Part shown: piece after piece, positions 52,886-61,935 of the stretch | Layout of the letters: every line of letters begins with the position of its first letter | How positions within the stretch are numbered: position 1 is the stretch's first letter | Assembly: GCA_035403225.1 (NCBI GenBank) | Contig: DAONET010000005.1 | Span: 52,429-116,428, forward strand | From: DAIRDK01 sp035403225 | GTDB taxonomy: Bacteria; Bacteroidota; Bacteroidia; Bacteroidales; FEN-979 | Reading direction: 5' to 3' | DNA: 64,000 bases | Position numbers and translations under genes: made by a program | Notes under the pieces: model-generated | Databases searched by the model: none | Told to the model about the DNA's origin: nothing | The model's input: only the letters and a program-made list of their open reading frames with translations

Positions 52886-53620
52886 TTCCTTCTCCAGTTT
52901 CTCCATCACCTCACCTGCTTTTCCTTGCAGAAAGATATCCGTTATGGCGTCGGTATAATGCGAAGCTGACGGATTGATCTCAATGATTTTCGCCCCGTTC
53001 GATTTGGCCATGACGGGGAATTGGTTCGCCGGCATCACCTCTCCGGTCGTCCCGATGATCAGAAAGACATCGGATAACGACACGGCATCGTAAGCGGCAT
53101 TCAGGGGGATGGAGGGGATGGACTCTCCGAAGAACACAAAATCGGGCTTCAGCAACCCACCGCATTGACGGCAGACCGGAGGCAGGTGATCGAGGCTGAC
53201 TTCTCCGTGCGGGTATACGGCATGGCATTCCACGCAGACCAGCCTTTGCGAGTTCCCGTGAAACTCATAGACCTCTTTGCTCCCGGCCTCTTGATGCAGG
53301 TTGTCGATGTTCTGGGTGATCACGCGGTGGATCATTTGGTGTTTTTCCAGGTTGGCTAATGCCAGGTGCGCTTTGTTGGGCTTTGCTTTTCCGAAGAAAT
53401 CGTAAAATATCTCTTTAATAATCGCCCACGATTCGGCCGGGTTCTCGTAAAAATAGTCTATTTCAAGATTGCGGGGATCATAATGGCTCCATAATCCGTC
53501 TGTCCCCCGGAAAGGAGGGATGCCGCTTTCCACGGAAATACCGGCGCCGGTATAAGCGGTGGTAAACTTCGATTTCCGCATCAGCGCGGCTGCGTTGCGG
53601 ATATTATCTTCCAATGTCAT
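52865..53620 (-). CDS. Sir2 family NAD-dependent protein deacylase
   Basis: 251 residues. NAD-binding GAGISVESGIPPFRG (about 21-35), TQNIDNLH with the catalytic HG nearby (YEFHGN), zinc ligands CVECHAVY and CRQCGG, and LIIGTTGEV. It would remove acetyl or longer acyl groups from lysines. It lies 10 bp downstream of the S9 peptidase gene on the same strand, so the two are probably one transcript. Confidence 0.92.
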   Translation of the reverse strand: MTLEDNIRNAAALMRKSKFTTAYTGAGISVESGIPPFRGTDGLWSHYDPRNLEIDYFYENPAESWAIIKEIFYDFFGKAKPNKAHLALANLEKHQMIHRVITQNIDNLHQEAGSKEVYEFHGNSQRLVCVECHAVYPHGEVSLDHLPPVCRQCGGLLKPDFVFFGESIPSIPLNAAYDAVSLSDVFLIIGTTGEVMPANQFPVMAKSNGAKIIEINPSASHYTDAITDIFLQGKAGEVMEKLEKELLSPSL

Positions 53621-53630
53621 GGTAACAATG

Positions 53631-55733
53631 CTATTTCTTCAGGTAGCGATCGAGCCAGTTAAAGAAGGTCCGTTGCCACAGAATGCCGTTTTGAGGTTTC
53701 AATACCCAATGGTTTTCGTCAGGGAAATACAGAAATTCCGCCGGTACTCCTCTCAGGATGGCAGCATTAAATGCCTGCATACCCTGGGTGGCGGCAATAC
53801 GATAGTCGAGACCGCCGTGGATGATCAGGATGGGCGTATCCCAGTTTTGAACAAACCGGTGCGGTGAGGCGTTGGAATACGTGCGTTGAGCAACAGTGTT
53901 GCTTTTGTCCCAGAAGGGGCCGCCGAGATCCCAGTTGGCAAACCACATCTCTTCCGTCTCCAGGTATTGCGCTTCGAGGTTAAACATACCATCATGGGCG
54001 ATGAAGGCTTTGAACCGTTTGTTGTGATTGCCGGCCAGCCAGTAAACGGAAAAACCGCCATAGCTGGCGCCTACTGCTCCCAGATGGTCTTTGTCAACGA
54101 AAGGCTCCTTTGACATGGCATCGATGGCAGAGAGATAATCTTTCATGTTCTGCCCGCCGTAATCACCGCTGATCTGGGTCAGCCAATCCATACCGAAGCC
54201 AGGAAGACCGCGGCGGTTCGGGGCGACAATGATGTATCCGTTAGCTGCCATGATCTGGAAGTTCCAGCGGAATGACCAGAACTGACTCACGGTGCTTTGA
54301 GGACCACCTTCGCAATACAACAGTGTCGGGTATTTTTTGGAGGGATCAAAATGCGGCGGATAGATGATCCAGGTCAGCATGTCTTTGTTATCCGTTGTCT
54401 TGATCCAGCGCTCTTCCACCTTGCCCATCGTAAGCTTGCCTAACAGGTCGCTGTTGGTGAGACTCAACGGTACATCTTTGCCGTCTTTGGGATCAACAGC
54501 GTATACCTCCGATGGCATCGACATCGACATACGGGTTGCTACCAGCTTATCGCCGGCGACTTTCACCGACTGATAATCGTGAACGCCGTCCGTCAGCTTG
54601 GTGATCTTTCCGTCACCCAGGGTGAGCCGGTAGATCTGATCTGTGGCGTGCCAGTCGGAGACAAAGTATACCGACTGCCCGTCAGCGCTCCAGTCGAGTG
54701 TCTCGGTGCTCTGGTCAAAAGCCTTGCTGAAGTCAGTCCACGCTTTCGTCTGCAGGTCACAAACAATCAACCGTTTTTTATCCGATTCGTATCCTTCACG
54801 CTCCATGCTGACCCAGGCTATCTTCTTCCCGTCGGGAGAGAAGACAGGATCCTGGTCGTATCCCATCATCCCTTCGGAGAGATTGACGGTTTGCTTCGTT
54901 TCCAGGTTATAAACATAAATGTCTGAGTTGGTGGAGATGGCGTATGCTTTTCCCGTTTTTTTACGGCAGGTGTATGCCAGACTCTTTGAATCGGGACTCC
55001 AGGCAAACTCTTCCATTCCGCCAAAAGGTTTCATGGGCGTTTCATAAAGTTCGCCGGCCATAATGTCTATATCATTAGTGAGCTTCTTCCCGTCATAATT
55101 CGCAATGAAGGGATGACTGGTCGTCTCGACAAAGCAGTCCCAATGGCGGTACATCAGGTCGTTGAAGATCATGCCGGAGGCCTGAGGAAGGTCTTTATAC
55201 AGATCCTTTTCTACTTTATCAAGAAAGATGTCTTTGGTGTACATCACTTTTTGCTGATCCGGAGAATACGAGAAGCCGGTGATTCCGTCTTTGATGTCGG
55301 AGATCTGTTCCCGTCCGGTCCCGTCAGGATTCATCTCCCATAATTGCATCGATCCTGATTCTGCCGAAAGGAACCCGATCTTTTTTCCATCGGGACGCCA
55401 TAACGCCTGGTATTCGCTGAACGGCGTTGTGGTCAGTTGCTTCCGGTTGCTGCCGTCGATATTGACCGACCACAGCTCACGATTTCCTTTGTTCTGCGCA
55501 ATGTCGTAATAAGTGACTCCGTAAACTACGGTCTTGTTGTCGGGAGAAACGACCGGCTCGCTGGTACGGCCGAATGACCACAACACTTCCGGCGTCATCA
55601 GGTCACTCGTGAGTTTTACATCGGGCTTGCCGATCAACGGGGCATTGCTCTTTTCATCCTTGGTTTCTTTCGGGCTGCAGGCCCAGAGTCCGGTCAATAC
55701 GACGATCAGGACAAGAGGGAAAATACGTTTCAT
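53631..55733 (-). CDS. S9 family serine peptidase lipoprotein (DPP5/prolyl oligopeptidase type)
   Basis: 700 residues. The start at 55733 gives a lipoprotein signal peptide (MKRIFPLVLIVVLTGLWAC, lipobox Cys at 19). A seven-bladed propeller of PD40-type repeats covers about 40-430 (WRPDGKKIGFLSAES, FSPDGKKIAWVSME). The alpha/beta-hydrolase domain follows: nucleophile in GASYGGFSV, Asp in HGGLDYRIA, His in DENHWVL. It resembles P. gingivalis DPP5, a periplasmic dipeptidyl-peptidase; the exact specificity is inferred. Confidence 0.87.
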   Translation of the reverse strand: MKRIFPLVLIVVLTGLWACSPKETKDEKSNAPLIGKPDVKLTSDLMTPEVLWSFGRTSEPVVSPDNKTVVYGVTYYDIAQNKGNRELWSVNIDGSNRKQLTTTPFSEYQALWRPDGKKIGFLSAESGSMQLWEMNPDGTGREQISDIKDGITGFSYSPDQQKVMYTKDIFLDKVEKDLYKDLPQASGMIFNDLMYRHWDCFVETTSHPFIANYDGKKLTNDIDIMAGELYETPMKPFGGMEEFAWSPDSKSLAYTCRKKTGKAYAISTNSDIYVYNLETKQTVNLSEGMMGYDQDPVFSPDGKKIAWVSMEREGYESDKKRLIVCDLQTKAWTDFSKAFDQSTETLDWSADGQSVYFVSDWHATDQIYRLTLGDGKITKLTDGVHDYQSVKVAGDKLVATRMSMSMPSEVYAVDPKDGKDVPLSLTNSDLLGKLTMGKVEERWIKTTDNKDMLTWIIYPPHFDPSKKYPTLLYCEGGPQSTVSQFWSFRWNFQIMAANGYIIVAPNRRGLPGFGMDWLTQISGDYGGQNMKDYLSAIDAMSKEPFVDKDHLGAVGASYGGFSVYWLAGNHNKRFKAFIAHDGMFNLEAQYLETEEMWFANWDLGGPFWDKSNTVAQRTYSNASPHRFVQNWDTPILIIHGGLDYRIAATQGMQAFNAAILRGVPAEFLYFPDENHWVLKPQNGILWQRTFFNWLDRYLKK

Positions 55734-55755
55734 GCTGATGTGTTTTTTAATGACG

Positions 55756-55763
55756 TAAAAGTA
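55756..55763 (-). promoter_or_regulatory. Promoter TTG-N20-TACTTTTA for the S9 peptidase gene
   Basis: On the minus strand TTG (55786-55784) is followed after 20 nt by TACTTTTA, seven of eight positions of the consensus, 22 nt before the ATG at 55733. Confidence 0.45.
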
Positions 55764-55829
55764 TGACTTTTTCATCATCCTGTCAAGACACAGAGTGTTA
55801 ATATAGATCAATATAGATAGATAAATATT

Positions 55830-56657
55830 TTATCGTGGACGGATCACGGTCAGCGGTCTCATCAGGTTTCTGGTTTCTTTCAGATAAGCTCTCACGGAGC
55901 CGATGAGGATCTTTGCTTCGATATAGATGGGGATCTTGTTTTGATCGTCGGTCAGCCAGACCATCACGTCTTCATTGCCTTTAAATACGGTCCCTTCCAC
56001 CATTTTTACAGCGATTTTCATACACCGGTAATAGTTGCCATCGGTATTCCGTATGGTTTCCGTTCCGAGTTTCCGGAAATAGACCGTGAAGACGCTGTCG
56101 TCAATCAGAACAGTAACGGGGTGTCTCACGTGCAGTGGCATGGAAGCCAGGTTCAGGGTTCTCACGAAATATACGGATGACAGCATATCGAAAGCGCAAG
56201 GGCCTGGTTTCAAGGTGTCAATCTTCAGCGGTTTCCGGCCTCGGATGGTGTTCGAGATCACGGTCCCGTCCGGAAGATACAGCATGGTGTTTTGAAGAGA
56301 ATATTTTCCTTCGAAGACGTAGCGGTGCGATTCCAGAGGACGGAAGGTGGCAGGATTCACCCAGGCATCGTAATAATCTCTTACTTTAAACAGGCCGTCG
56401 TACGAAGGGTAGGTCTGTCCGGCTACTTTCAGATGCCAGGCTGTTTTCTCTTTGTAAGGCGCTTTAGCTGCTTCAAATTTCACCTTGCCGCAATTCACCC
56501 AGATAGGTCCCCAGTTATAGGAGATCTGGTAGGAGATGACCTCTCCGTCGCCGAAGGCGCTGTTGCCTTCAAAGCATTGTGCGTACAAGGTCCCGAAAGA
56601 GAAGAGTGCCAGAAAGACCGGCAGAACGAGCATGAACGGTAACTTATTTTTTTCCAC
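55830..56657 (-). CDS. DUF3108 domain-containing secreted protein
   Basis: 275 residues. Signal peptide 1-26 (LALFSFGTLYAQ). The mature part is a beta-rich DUF3108 domain: FGDGEVISYQISYNWGPIWV at the start, GKVKFEA, and VWLTDDQNKIPIYIEAKILI near the end. Function unknown; relatives sit in the periplasm or outer membrane. Its first 14 bp overlap the end of the permease gene, so it is probably translated with it as the last gene of a four-gene operon. Confidence 0.82.
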   Translation of the reverse strand: MEKNKLPFMLVLPVFLALFSFGTLYAQCFEGNSAFGDGEVISYQISYNWGPIWVNCGKVKFEAAKAPYKEKTAWHLKVAGQTYPSYDGLFKVRDYYDAWVNPATFRPLESHRYVFEGKYSLQNTMLYLPDGTVISNTIRGRKPLKIDTLKPGPCAFDMLSSVYFVRTLNLASMPLHVRHPVTVLIDDSVFTVYFRKLGTETIRNTDGNYYRCMKIAVKMVEGTVFKGNEDVMVWLTDDQNKIPIYIEAKILIGSVRAYLKETRNLMRPLTVIRPR

Positions 56658-58086
56658 GTTTCCTCCAGAGAAAATAGACGGGTATTCCGGCCACGACGAT
56701 AAGCAGGCCGGGCCAGGTATAAGCAGGTTTGTAGATCAGCAGTATTCCCATGATGAGAAGCGCTGAGAGGATATAGACGACGGGGATCACGGGGTACCCG
56801 ATGGCGCGATAGGGGCGACGGGCTTCGGGGCGTTTCTTACGCAGGATGAAAATGCCGGTGATGGTGAGAACATAAAAGATGAGCACCGCGAACACAACAT
56901 AGTCGAGCAGCTGCCCGTAAGTCCCGGAGAGACAAAGCAGGCATGCCCAGACAGACTGGAAGATCAGCCCGTTGGCGGGTACTGAATGGCTGTTGAGCTT
57001 CCCGGCATGGTGGAAGAACATGCCATCGTGGGCCATGGCGTAATAAACACGGGCGCCGGAGAGGATCAACCCGTTGTTGCATCCGAAGGTGCTGATCACG
57101 ATGAAGGCGGCCATAATGATGGCCGCATAGTTGCCGAATACCGAAAAGATGGCGGCGGTGGCAATCCGGTCGGAGAGGGCGTACTGGATACCTCGCTCAG
57201 CGACGGTGACGCCATCAGGCGATCCCCGGAGCGGCAACACGGTGATGTACACCACGTTGGCCAGCAGGTAAAAGACCGTGACCAGGAGCGTGCCCGAGAC
57301 AAGGCTGAGGGGAATGTTCTTCCGGGGATTGATCACTTCACCGGCGGTGAAGGTGACGTTGTTCCAGGCATCCGAAGAGAAGAGAGAACCTACCATGGCC
57401 ATCCCGATGGCAGCGACGAGGGCGAAACCCGTGATGGATTGCCATTGTCCGTTCACCATCTTCTGCGCCGTCCAGAAGTGATCCATGTTCGCGCGGATCG
57501 CTTCGTGATTGGTGGCCAGACAGAGACAGATGACGATGAACAGGGTAAGGAGCAGCACTTTGCCGGAGGTGAAGATATTCTGCACGTGCTTGCCCGATTT
57601 GATTCCCCGTGTGTTGATCCATGTGAGGACGACGATCGACAGGATCGCCACGATCTGCACGGGTCCCAGCTTCAGGAAACCTTGCCGGAACCAGATCACC
57701 TCTTCGGAGATAGCCGGTATCAGCACCCCGGCGTACTTGGCAAATGCCATCCCCACGGCGGCGATGGTGCCGGTCTGGATGACCAGGAACAGCGTCCATC
57801 CGTAAAGAAACCCTGTCAGCGGGTTGTACGCTTCTTTCAAATATACATACTGCCCGCCGGCTTTGGGGAACATGCCGGCCAGCTCGCCATAGCTGAGGGC
57901 GGCAAAAACGGTCATGATTCCGGTAATGAGCCAGGTGGCCATCAACCATCCCGGGGAACCTACATTACGCGCTATATCTGCGCTGACAATGAAAATGCCC
58001 GAACCAATCATCGATCCGGCCACGATGGCCGTGGAATCGAAGAAGTTCAGCCGGCGCTGGAAACGAGGGCTTGACGTCTGATGCAT
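56644..58086 (-). CDS. Amino acid permease, APC superfamily
   Basis: 480 residues, about 12 membrane helices. VAGSMIGSGIFIVSADIARN (helix 1 with the GSGIF substrate loop) identifies the APC/LAT-like group, followed by GGQYVYLKEAYNPLTGFLYG. The start at 58086 (MHQTSSPRF) is chosen because an earlier start would overlap the upstream glycosyltransferase. It imports or exchanges an amino acid; which one cannot be told. It lies 7 bp after the glycosyltransferase gene. Confidence 0.9.
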   Translation of the reverse strand: MHQTSSPRFQRRLNFFDSTAIVAGSMIGSGIFIVSADIARNVGSPGWLMATWLITGIMTVFAALSYGELAGMFPKAGGQYVYLKEAYNPLTGFLYGWTLFLVIQTGTIAAVGMAFAKYAGVLIPAISEEVIWFRQGFLKLGPVQIVAILSIVVLTWINTRGIKSGKHVQNIFTSGKVLLLTLFIVICLCLATNHEAIRANMDHFWTAQKMVNGQWQSITGFALVAAIGMAMVGSLFSSDAWNNVTFTAGEVINPRKNIPLSLVSGTLLVTVFYLLANVVYITVLPLRGSPDGVTVAERGIQYALSDRIATAAIFSVFGNYAAIIMAAFIVISTFGCNNGLILSGARVYYAMAHDGMFFHHAGKLNSHSVPANGLIFQSVWACLLCLSGTYGQLLDYVVFAVLIFYVLTITGIFILRKKRPEARRPYRAIGYPVIPVVYILSALLIMGILLIYKPAYTWPGLLIVVAGIPVYFLWRKRGKK

Positions 58087-58093
58087 CCGAATG

Positions 58094-59044
58094 CTATTTG
58101 TTGAGAAGGATATAATTCCTGAATTCTCCAAGAGTCTCAGCCCCCGGCAGGTTACGTTTGATCCAGCCCATGAAACGGTACTTGAAGCGTTCATGAACAT
58201 GCGGACGCCGGTTTTTAGCCGGTTTCCCCGTGTACTGAAGCTGATCCTGCCAGTTGAATTTCTTTATCCATGCTGCCATCACCGCCGGATGGCTTTCCCT
58301 GAACTCACTCAGGTAATGAAGCGGCCCATAATCAAAAACGGCATTCTCCGGCCGTTGTTCCTTCGCAATGGCAGCTTCTCCCTTGTGAATCGTATCAAGC
58401 GACTTTGTTTTACTGACCATGAGCGCCGGTGGCCTTACCCATCCATAATGATATACGTAGGCATCCAACGCAATGACTTTTAACTTAAAGGTGTTCTCCT
58501 GTTGCCGGTAATTCAACCCGTCAAAACCGGGAATGCGCCGGAACGACTGCGCCGACTCCCACGAATGGATATCCGGGTCGTTCCTCACGATGCGGATCTC
58601 ATGCGTGTACCAGTGATGACTTTTTTGGTAATGTTGATAGTCCCCCCAGAAATGACGGTACTTGAAGATCATCCCTTCAACCTCTGCATCGTCAACATAC
58701 CGGTTGCACTTTTCGACAATCTCGGGCAGGTACTTCTCGTGGATCACTTCATCCGCCTGCAGGTACAACAGCCAGTCGCCGGTGCAGTGACTCCTCGCGA
58801 TGTCGGTCTGGTGGGCGTTTTCCATCCCACGCGGGAACTTATTGATGTCCCATACGGTCTCGATGATACGGATCTTCGGATCTCCGATGCTTTGGATGAG
58901 CTCCAGCGTATGATCGTCGGGATCACCTTTACCGATAGCGACTACGAACTCATCCACGATCGGGAGCACGGAAAGGATGGCCTCCCTCATCGGGTAGTAC
59001 AGCTTGTCGGCGTTACGGGCCATCGAAAATCCGCTGATCTTCAT
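58094..59044 (-). CDS. Family 2-like glycosyltransferase
   Basis: 316 residues with a GT-A fold: AILSVLPIVDEFVVAIGKGD (nucleotide-binding strand), the acceptor stretch ARSHCTGDWLLYLQADEVIH with the metal-binding AD motif, and YTHEIRIVRNDPDIHSWESA. No membrane helix. Donor and acceptor unknown. It sits 14 bp after the MsbA-like gene, suggesting that it works on a lipid-linked or LPS-type glycan. Confidence 0.83.
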   Translation of the reverse strand: MKISGFSMARNADKLYYPMREAILSVLPIVDEFVVAIGKGDPDDHTLELIQSIGDPKIRIIETVWDINKFPRGMENAHQTDIARSHCTGDWLLYLQADEVIHEKYLPEIVEKCNRYVDDAEVEGMIFKYRHFWGDYQHYQKSHHWYTHEIRIVRNDPDIHSWESAQSFRRIPGFDGLNYRQQENTFKLKVIALDAYVYHYGWVRPPALMVSKTKSLDTIHKGEAAIAKEQRPENAVFDYGPLHYLSEFRESHPAVMAAWIKKFNWQDQLQYTGKPAKNRRPHVHERFKYRFMGWIKRNLPGAETLGEFRNYILLNK

Positions 59045-59058
59045 CCTGTCGTGATCGT

Positions 59059-60879
59059 TTAATCGAACATCTGCATCGAATGTAACTTCTTGTAAAGACC
59101 GTTGTTCTTCAGAAGCTCATCGTGTTTGCCCATCTCCACGATCTGGCCTTCGCTGAGGACACAGATCAGGTCGGCGTTGCGGATGGTGCTGAGCCGGTGA
59201 GCGATGATGATGGAAGTACGGTTCTGCATCACGTTAGCGAGGGCATCCTGTACCAGCCTTTCCGATTCGGTGTCGAGCGAGGAGGTGGCTTCATCGAGGA
59301 TGAGGATGGGCGGGTTCTTCAGGACAGCCCGCGCGATAGAGAGCCGTTGACGCTGGCCGCCCGAGAGCTTCTGGCCGCGGTCGCCGATCACCGTCTGGTA
59401 CCCTTCGTCGGTGTTCAGGATGAACTCACGGGCATTCGCGATCCGTGCGGCGGCTTCCACCTCTTCCAGAGAGAATTCGGAAGCGCCGAACCCGATGTTG
59501 TTAAATATTGTATCGTTGAAGAGAATGGGTTCCTGGTTCACAATGCCCATCAGGCAGCGCAGATCCCCAATCTTATAATCCCGGATGGATACCCCGTCGA
59601 TCAGGATGTCGCCTTCCGTCGTATCATAAAAACGGGGAAGCAGGTCCACCATGGTCGATTTCCCGGCACCCGACGGCCCTACCAGCGCAATGGTTTGCCC
59701 TTTCCTGATCGTCAGGTCGATGTTCTTCAATACCTCTTCCGTATTGTACCGGAAAGAGACACCCCGGTATTCGATCTTGCTTTCGAAAGTCTTGATAGGC
59801 TTGGCATCCGGTTTCTCCTGGATGGGGTTGATCGTATTCAGCACCTCATAGATGCGGTCGGCTGACGCCAGCCCTTTCCTGACGTTATATCTGGCCTGAG
59901 AAAACGACTTGGCCGGGTTGATGATCTGCGCGAAGATAAGCAGGTAGGCGATGAGGGTCTCTGCACTCAGCGAACCCAGGTGGTTCATCACCATGAAAGC
60001 GCCGTACCACATGGCCACGATCACCACCGTGGTGCCCAGAAACTCCGAAAGGGGATTCGACAGGTAGGTGCGACGGTAGATCTTGTTTTGCAATGAAGTA
60101 TATCCCTGGTTGAGTTTGGAAAAACGCCCCAGCACCATATCTTCCGCGGTGAAGGCCTTGACGACACGCATGCCTCCCACTGTCTCGTCGATCATCTGCA
60201 ACAACTCACCCACTTTCTCCTGACCCGATTTCGATTGTTTCTTCAGATTCTTTCCCAGCTTCCCGATGATGAAAACGCTGATGGGAAGAAGCAGGAACAC
60301 GAACAACGACAGTCCCGGACTCAGGATGACCAGCGTGATCAGGAAGATGAGGATGGTGAGGGGATCACGGAATAACATTTCCAGCGAACTCAGGATCGAC
60401 CACTCGATTTCTTTGACGTCGTTAGACATCCTCGACATGATGTCGCCTTTCTTCTCATCGGTGAAATACGATAAGGGAAGATCCAGGACTTTCACGAACA
60501 ATTGGTTGCGGAGGTCTTTCACAATGCCGTTGCGCAAGGGCGCCAGGTTGTACATCCCAATGTAACGGAACCAGGTCTTTAAAAACGTCATCACAATGAC
60601 CAGGGCGCATACCATCCCCAGCGCAGCAGCTTTCCCGTATCCGATGATGAACCAGCTCAGGATATAATAGAAATAATGCTTGACGCCGGAAGTGGACAGG
60701 GTGAAGTGCCCGGCCGTGGTGACCAGTTGTTCATTCCCGAACAGGATGTTCAGGAAGGGGATGGCCATCGTGACAGTGAAAAGGGCGAATATGGTAGAAA
60801 GCACGTTGAACAGGACGTTCATTACGGCATTAGCCCAATAGGGCTTCATAAAGACGAGGAGCTTATTGAGATTCTTCAT
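59059..60879 (-). CDS. MsbA-like ABC exporter (fused permease-ATPase)
   Basis: 606 residues. Six membrane helices cover about 15-320 (type I exporter fold, coupling stretch SYFTDEKKGDIMSRMSNDVK). The ATPase follows: Walker A GPSGAGKST (about 397-405), Q loop in VNQEPILFNDT, signature LSGGQRQRLSIARAVL, Walker B ILILDEATSSLD, H-loop AHRLST. Likely flips lipid A-core or another glycolipid; with the downstream glycosyltransferase this makes sense, but a peptide or drug exporter is not excluded. First gene of the operon. Confidence 0.9.
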   Translation of the reverse strand: MKNLNKLLVFMKPYWANAVMNVLFNVLSTIFALFTVTMAIPFLNILFGNEQLVTTAGHFTLSTSGVKHYFYYILSWFIIGYGKAAALGMVCALVIVMTFLKTWFRYIGMYNLAPLRNGIVKDLRNQLFVKVLDLPLSYFTDEKKGDIMSRMSNDVKEIEWSILSSLEMLFRDPLTILIFLITLVILSPGLSLFVFLLLPISVFIIGKLGKNLKKQSKSGQEKVGELLQMIDETVGGMRVVKAFTAEDMVLGRFSKLNQGYTSLQNKIYRRTYLSNPLSEFLGTTVVIVAMWYGAFMVMNHLGSLSAETLIAYLLIFAQIINPAKSFSQARYNVRKGLASADRIYEVLNTINPIQEKPDAKPIKTFESKIEYRGVSFRYNTEEVLKNIDLTIRKGQTIALVGPSGAGKSTMVDLLPRFYDTTEGDILIDGVSIRDYKIGDLRCLMGIVNQEPILFNDTIFNNIGFGASEFSLEEVEAAARIANAREFILNTDEGYQTVIGDRGQKLSGGQRQRLSIARAVLKNPPILILDEATSSLDTESERLVQDALANVMQNRTSIIIAHRLSTIRNADLICVLSEGQIVEMGKHDELLKNNGLYKKLHSMQMFD

Positions 60880-60893
60880 AGAGGAAAATTACG

Positions 60894-60901
60894 CAAAGAT
60901 A
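60894..60901 (-). promoter_or_regulatory. -7 box TATCTTTG for the MsbA-like operon
   Basis: Exact TAnnTTTG match on the minus strand, 14 nt before the ATG at 60879, divergent from the glycosyltransferase box at 60956. Confidence 0.6.
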
Positions 60902-60955
60902 GTTTTTTTACCGCAAGTAGTCAGGAAGAACTAACGTCACCTCGGCCAATTTTAA

Positions 60956-60963
60956 TACTTTTG
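60956..60963 (+). promoter_or_regulatory. -7 box TACTTTTG for the glycosyltransferase gene
   Basis: Exact TAnnTTTG match only 6 nt before the ATG at 60970, which would make the transcript leaderless or nearly so. Confidence 0.45.
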
Positions 60964-60969
60964 AAGCGG

Positions 60970-61835
60970 ATGAAACAACAACAACAAATCGGCGTGATCC
61001 ATATCTCCACCGCTGCCTCGTGGCGGGGAGGAGAGCAACAGTTGTGGTACCTCGCCGGTGAACTGCAGGAGCAAGGCTTCCCGCAGATGATCTGGTGTCC
61101 CGCCGGCTCCCCCCTGGCAGCACGCGCTGCCGCCGCCGGCATCCCTGTGACGACGTTCACCCGAAGAACCGCCTTCAGCCTGTCCGCAGCCTGCCGGCTC
61201 CTGAGACTGGTGAAACAAAACCCCGGCGTCATCCTGCATGCTCACGACTCGCACGCTCATACCATGGCCGTCATCGCCTCGTCGCTGACACGTACTCCGG
61301 CCCCGGTGATCGTCAGCCGGCGTGTGGATTTCGCCCCCGGCAAAGGATGGCTGTCCAACTGGAAATACCGGCATCAAGCCGTGAAGAAGATCATCTGCGT
61401 GTCGGAGAAAATTAAAGAGATCATGGCGGAGAGTCTGGGCGACCCGTCCCGCCTGGTCACCATCCACTCGGGAATCGACCCCGGGCGGTTTGCCGGAGAA
61501 GGCGATCGGGGGTTCCTCCGCAGGGAGTTCTCCCTTCCCGAAGAGGTCGTCCTGGCCGGGAACACCTCGGCGGTGGCCGACCATAAAGACTATTTCACCT
61601 TCGTCGATACCGCAGAGATTCTGCTAAGCCACGACAGCCGTTTCCGCTTCTTCATCATCGGCGACGGTCCGCTGTACGATACCATTGCTCGTTATATCGC
61701 GTCGAAAAACCTTTCAGACCGGATCATCATGACCGGCTTCCGGGCCGACATTCCGCGGTTGCTCCCCGGGCTGGATATCTTTCTGATGACCTCTAAGACA
61801 GAAGGACTCGGGACGACGGTACTGGACGCCTTTGC
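60970..61835 (+). CDS. GT-B glycosyltransferase, family 4-like, 3' end lost in the gap
   Basis: 288 residues are visible before the run of N. The N-terminal domain has HISTAASWRGGEQQLWYLAG (Gly-rich loop) and LHAHDSHAHTMAV; the C-terminal donor domain has VTIHSGIDPGRF, FFIIGDGPLYDTI and TSKTEGLGTTVLDAFA, where the Glu and Asp form the E-x7-E-like nucleotide-sugar motif. It resembles LPS-core or O-antigen GT4 enzymes. About 80 more residues would be expected. Divergent from the MsbA-like operon, in a glycan-related setting. Confidence 0.82.
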
Positions 61836-61935
61836 NNNNNNNNNNNNNNNNNNNNNNNNNNNNNNNNNNNNNNNNNNNNNNNNNNNNNNNNNNNNNNNNN
61901 NNNNNNNNNNNNNNNNNNNNNNNNNNNNNNNNNNN
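61836..61935. other. Scaffold gap (100 N)
   Basis: Exactly 100 unknown bases, the usual placeholder for a gap of unknown size. It cuts the 3' ends of two convergent genes. The true distance, and whether other genes lie here, cannot be known. Confidence 0.98.

Noticed and set aside
55790..55830. TAGAT/ATAGAT short repeats in the gap before the S9 peptidase gene
   Set aside because: A few copies of a short AT-rich motif over about 30 bp; likely chance in AT-rich spacer.
56986..58074. Open frame of 362 codons antisense to the amino acid permease
   Set aside because: Translation is very rich in Asp, Gly, His and Glu, the typical complement of a hydrophobic membrane protein gene. No support as a gene.
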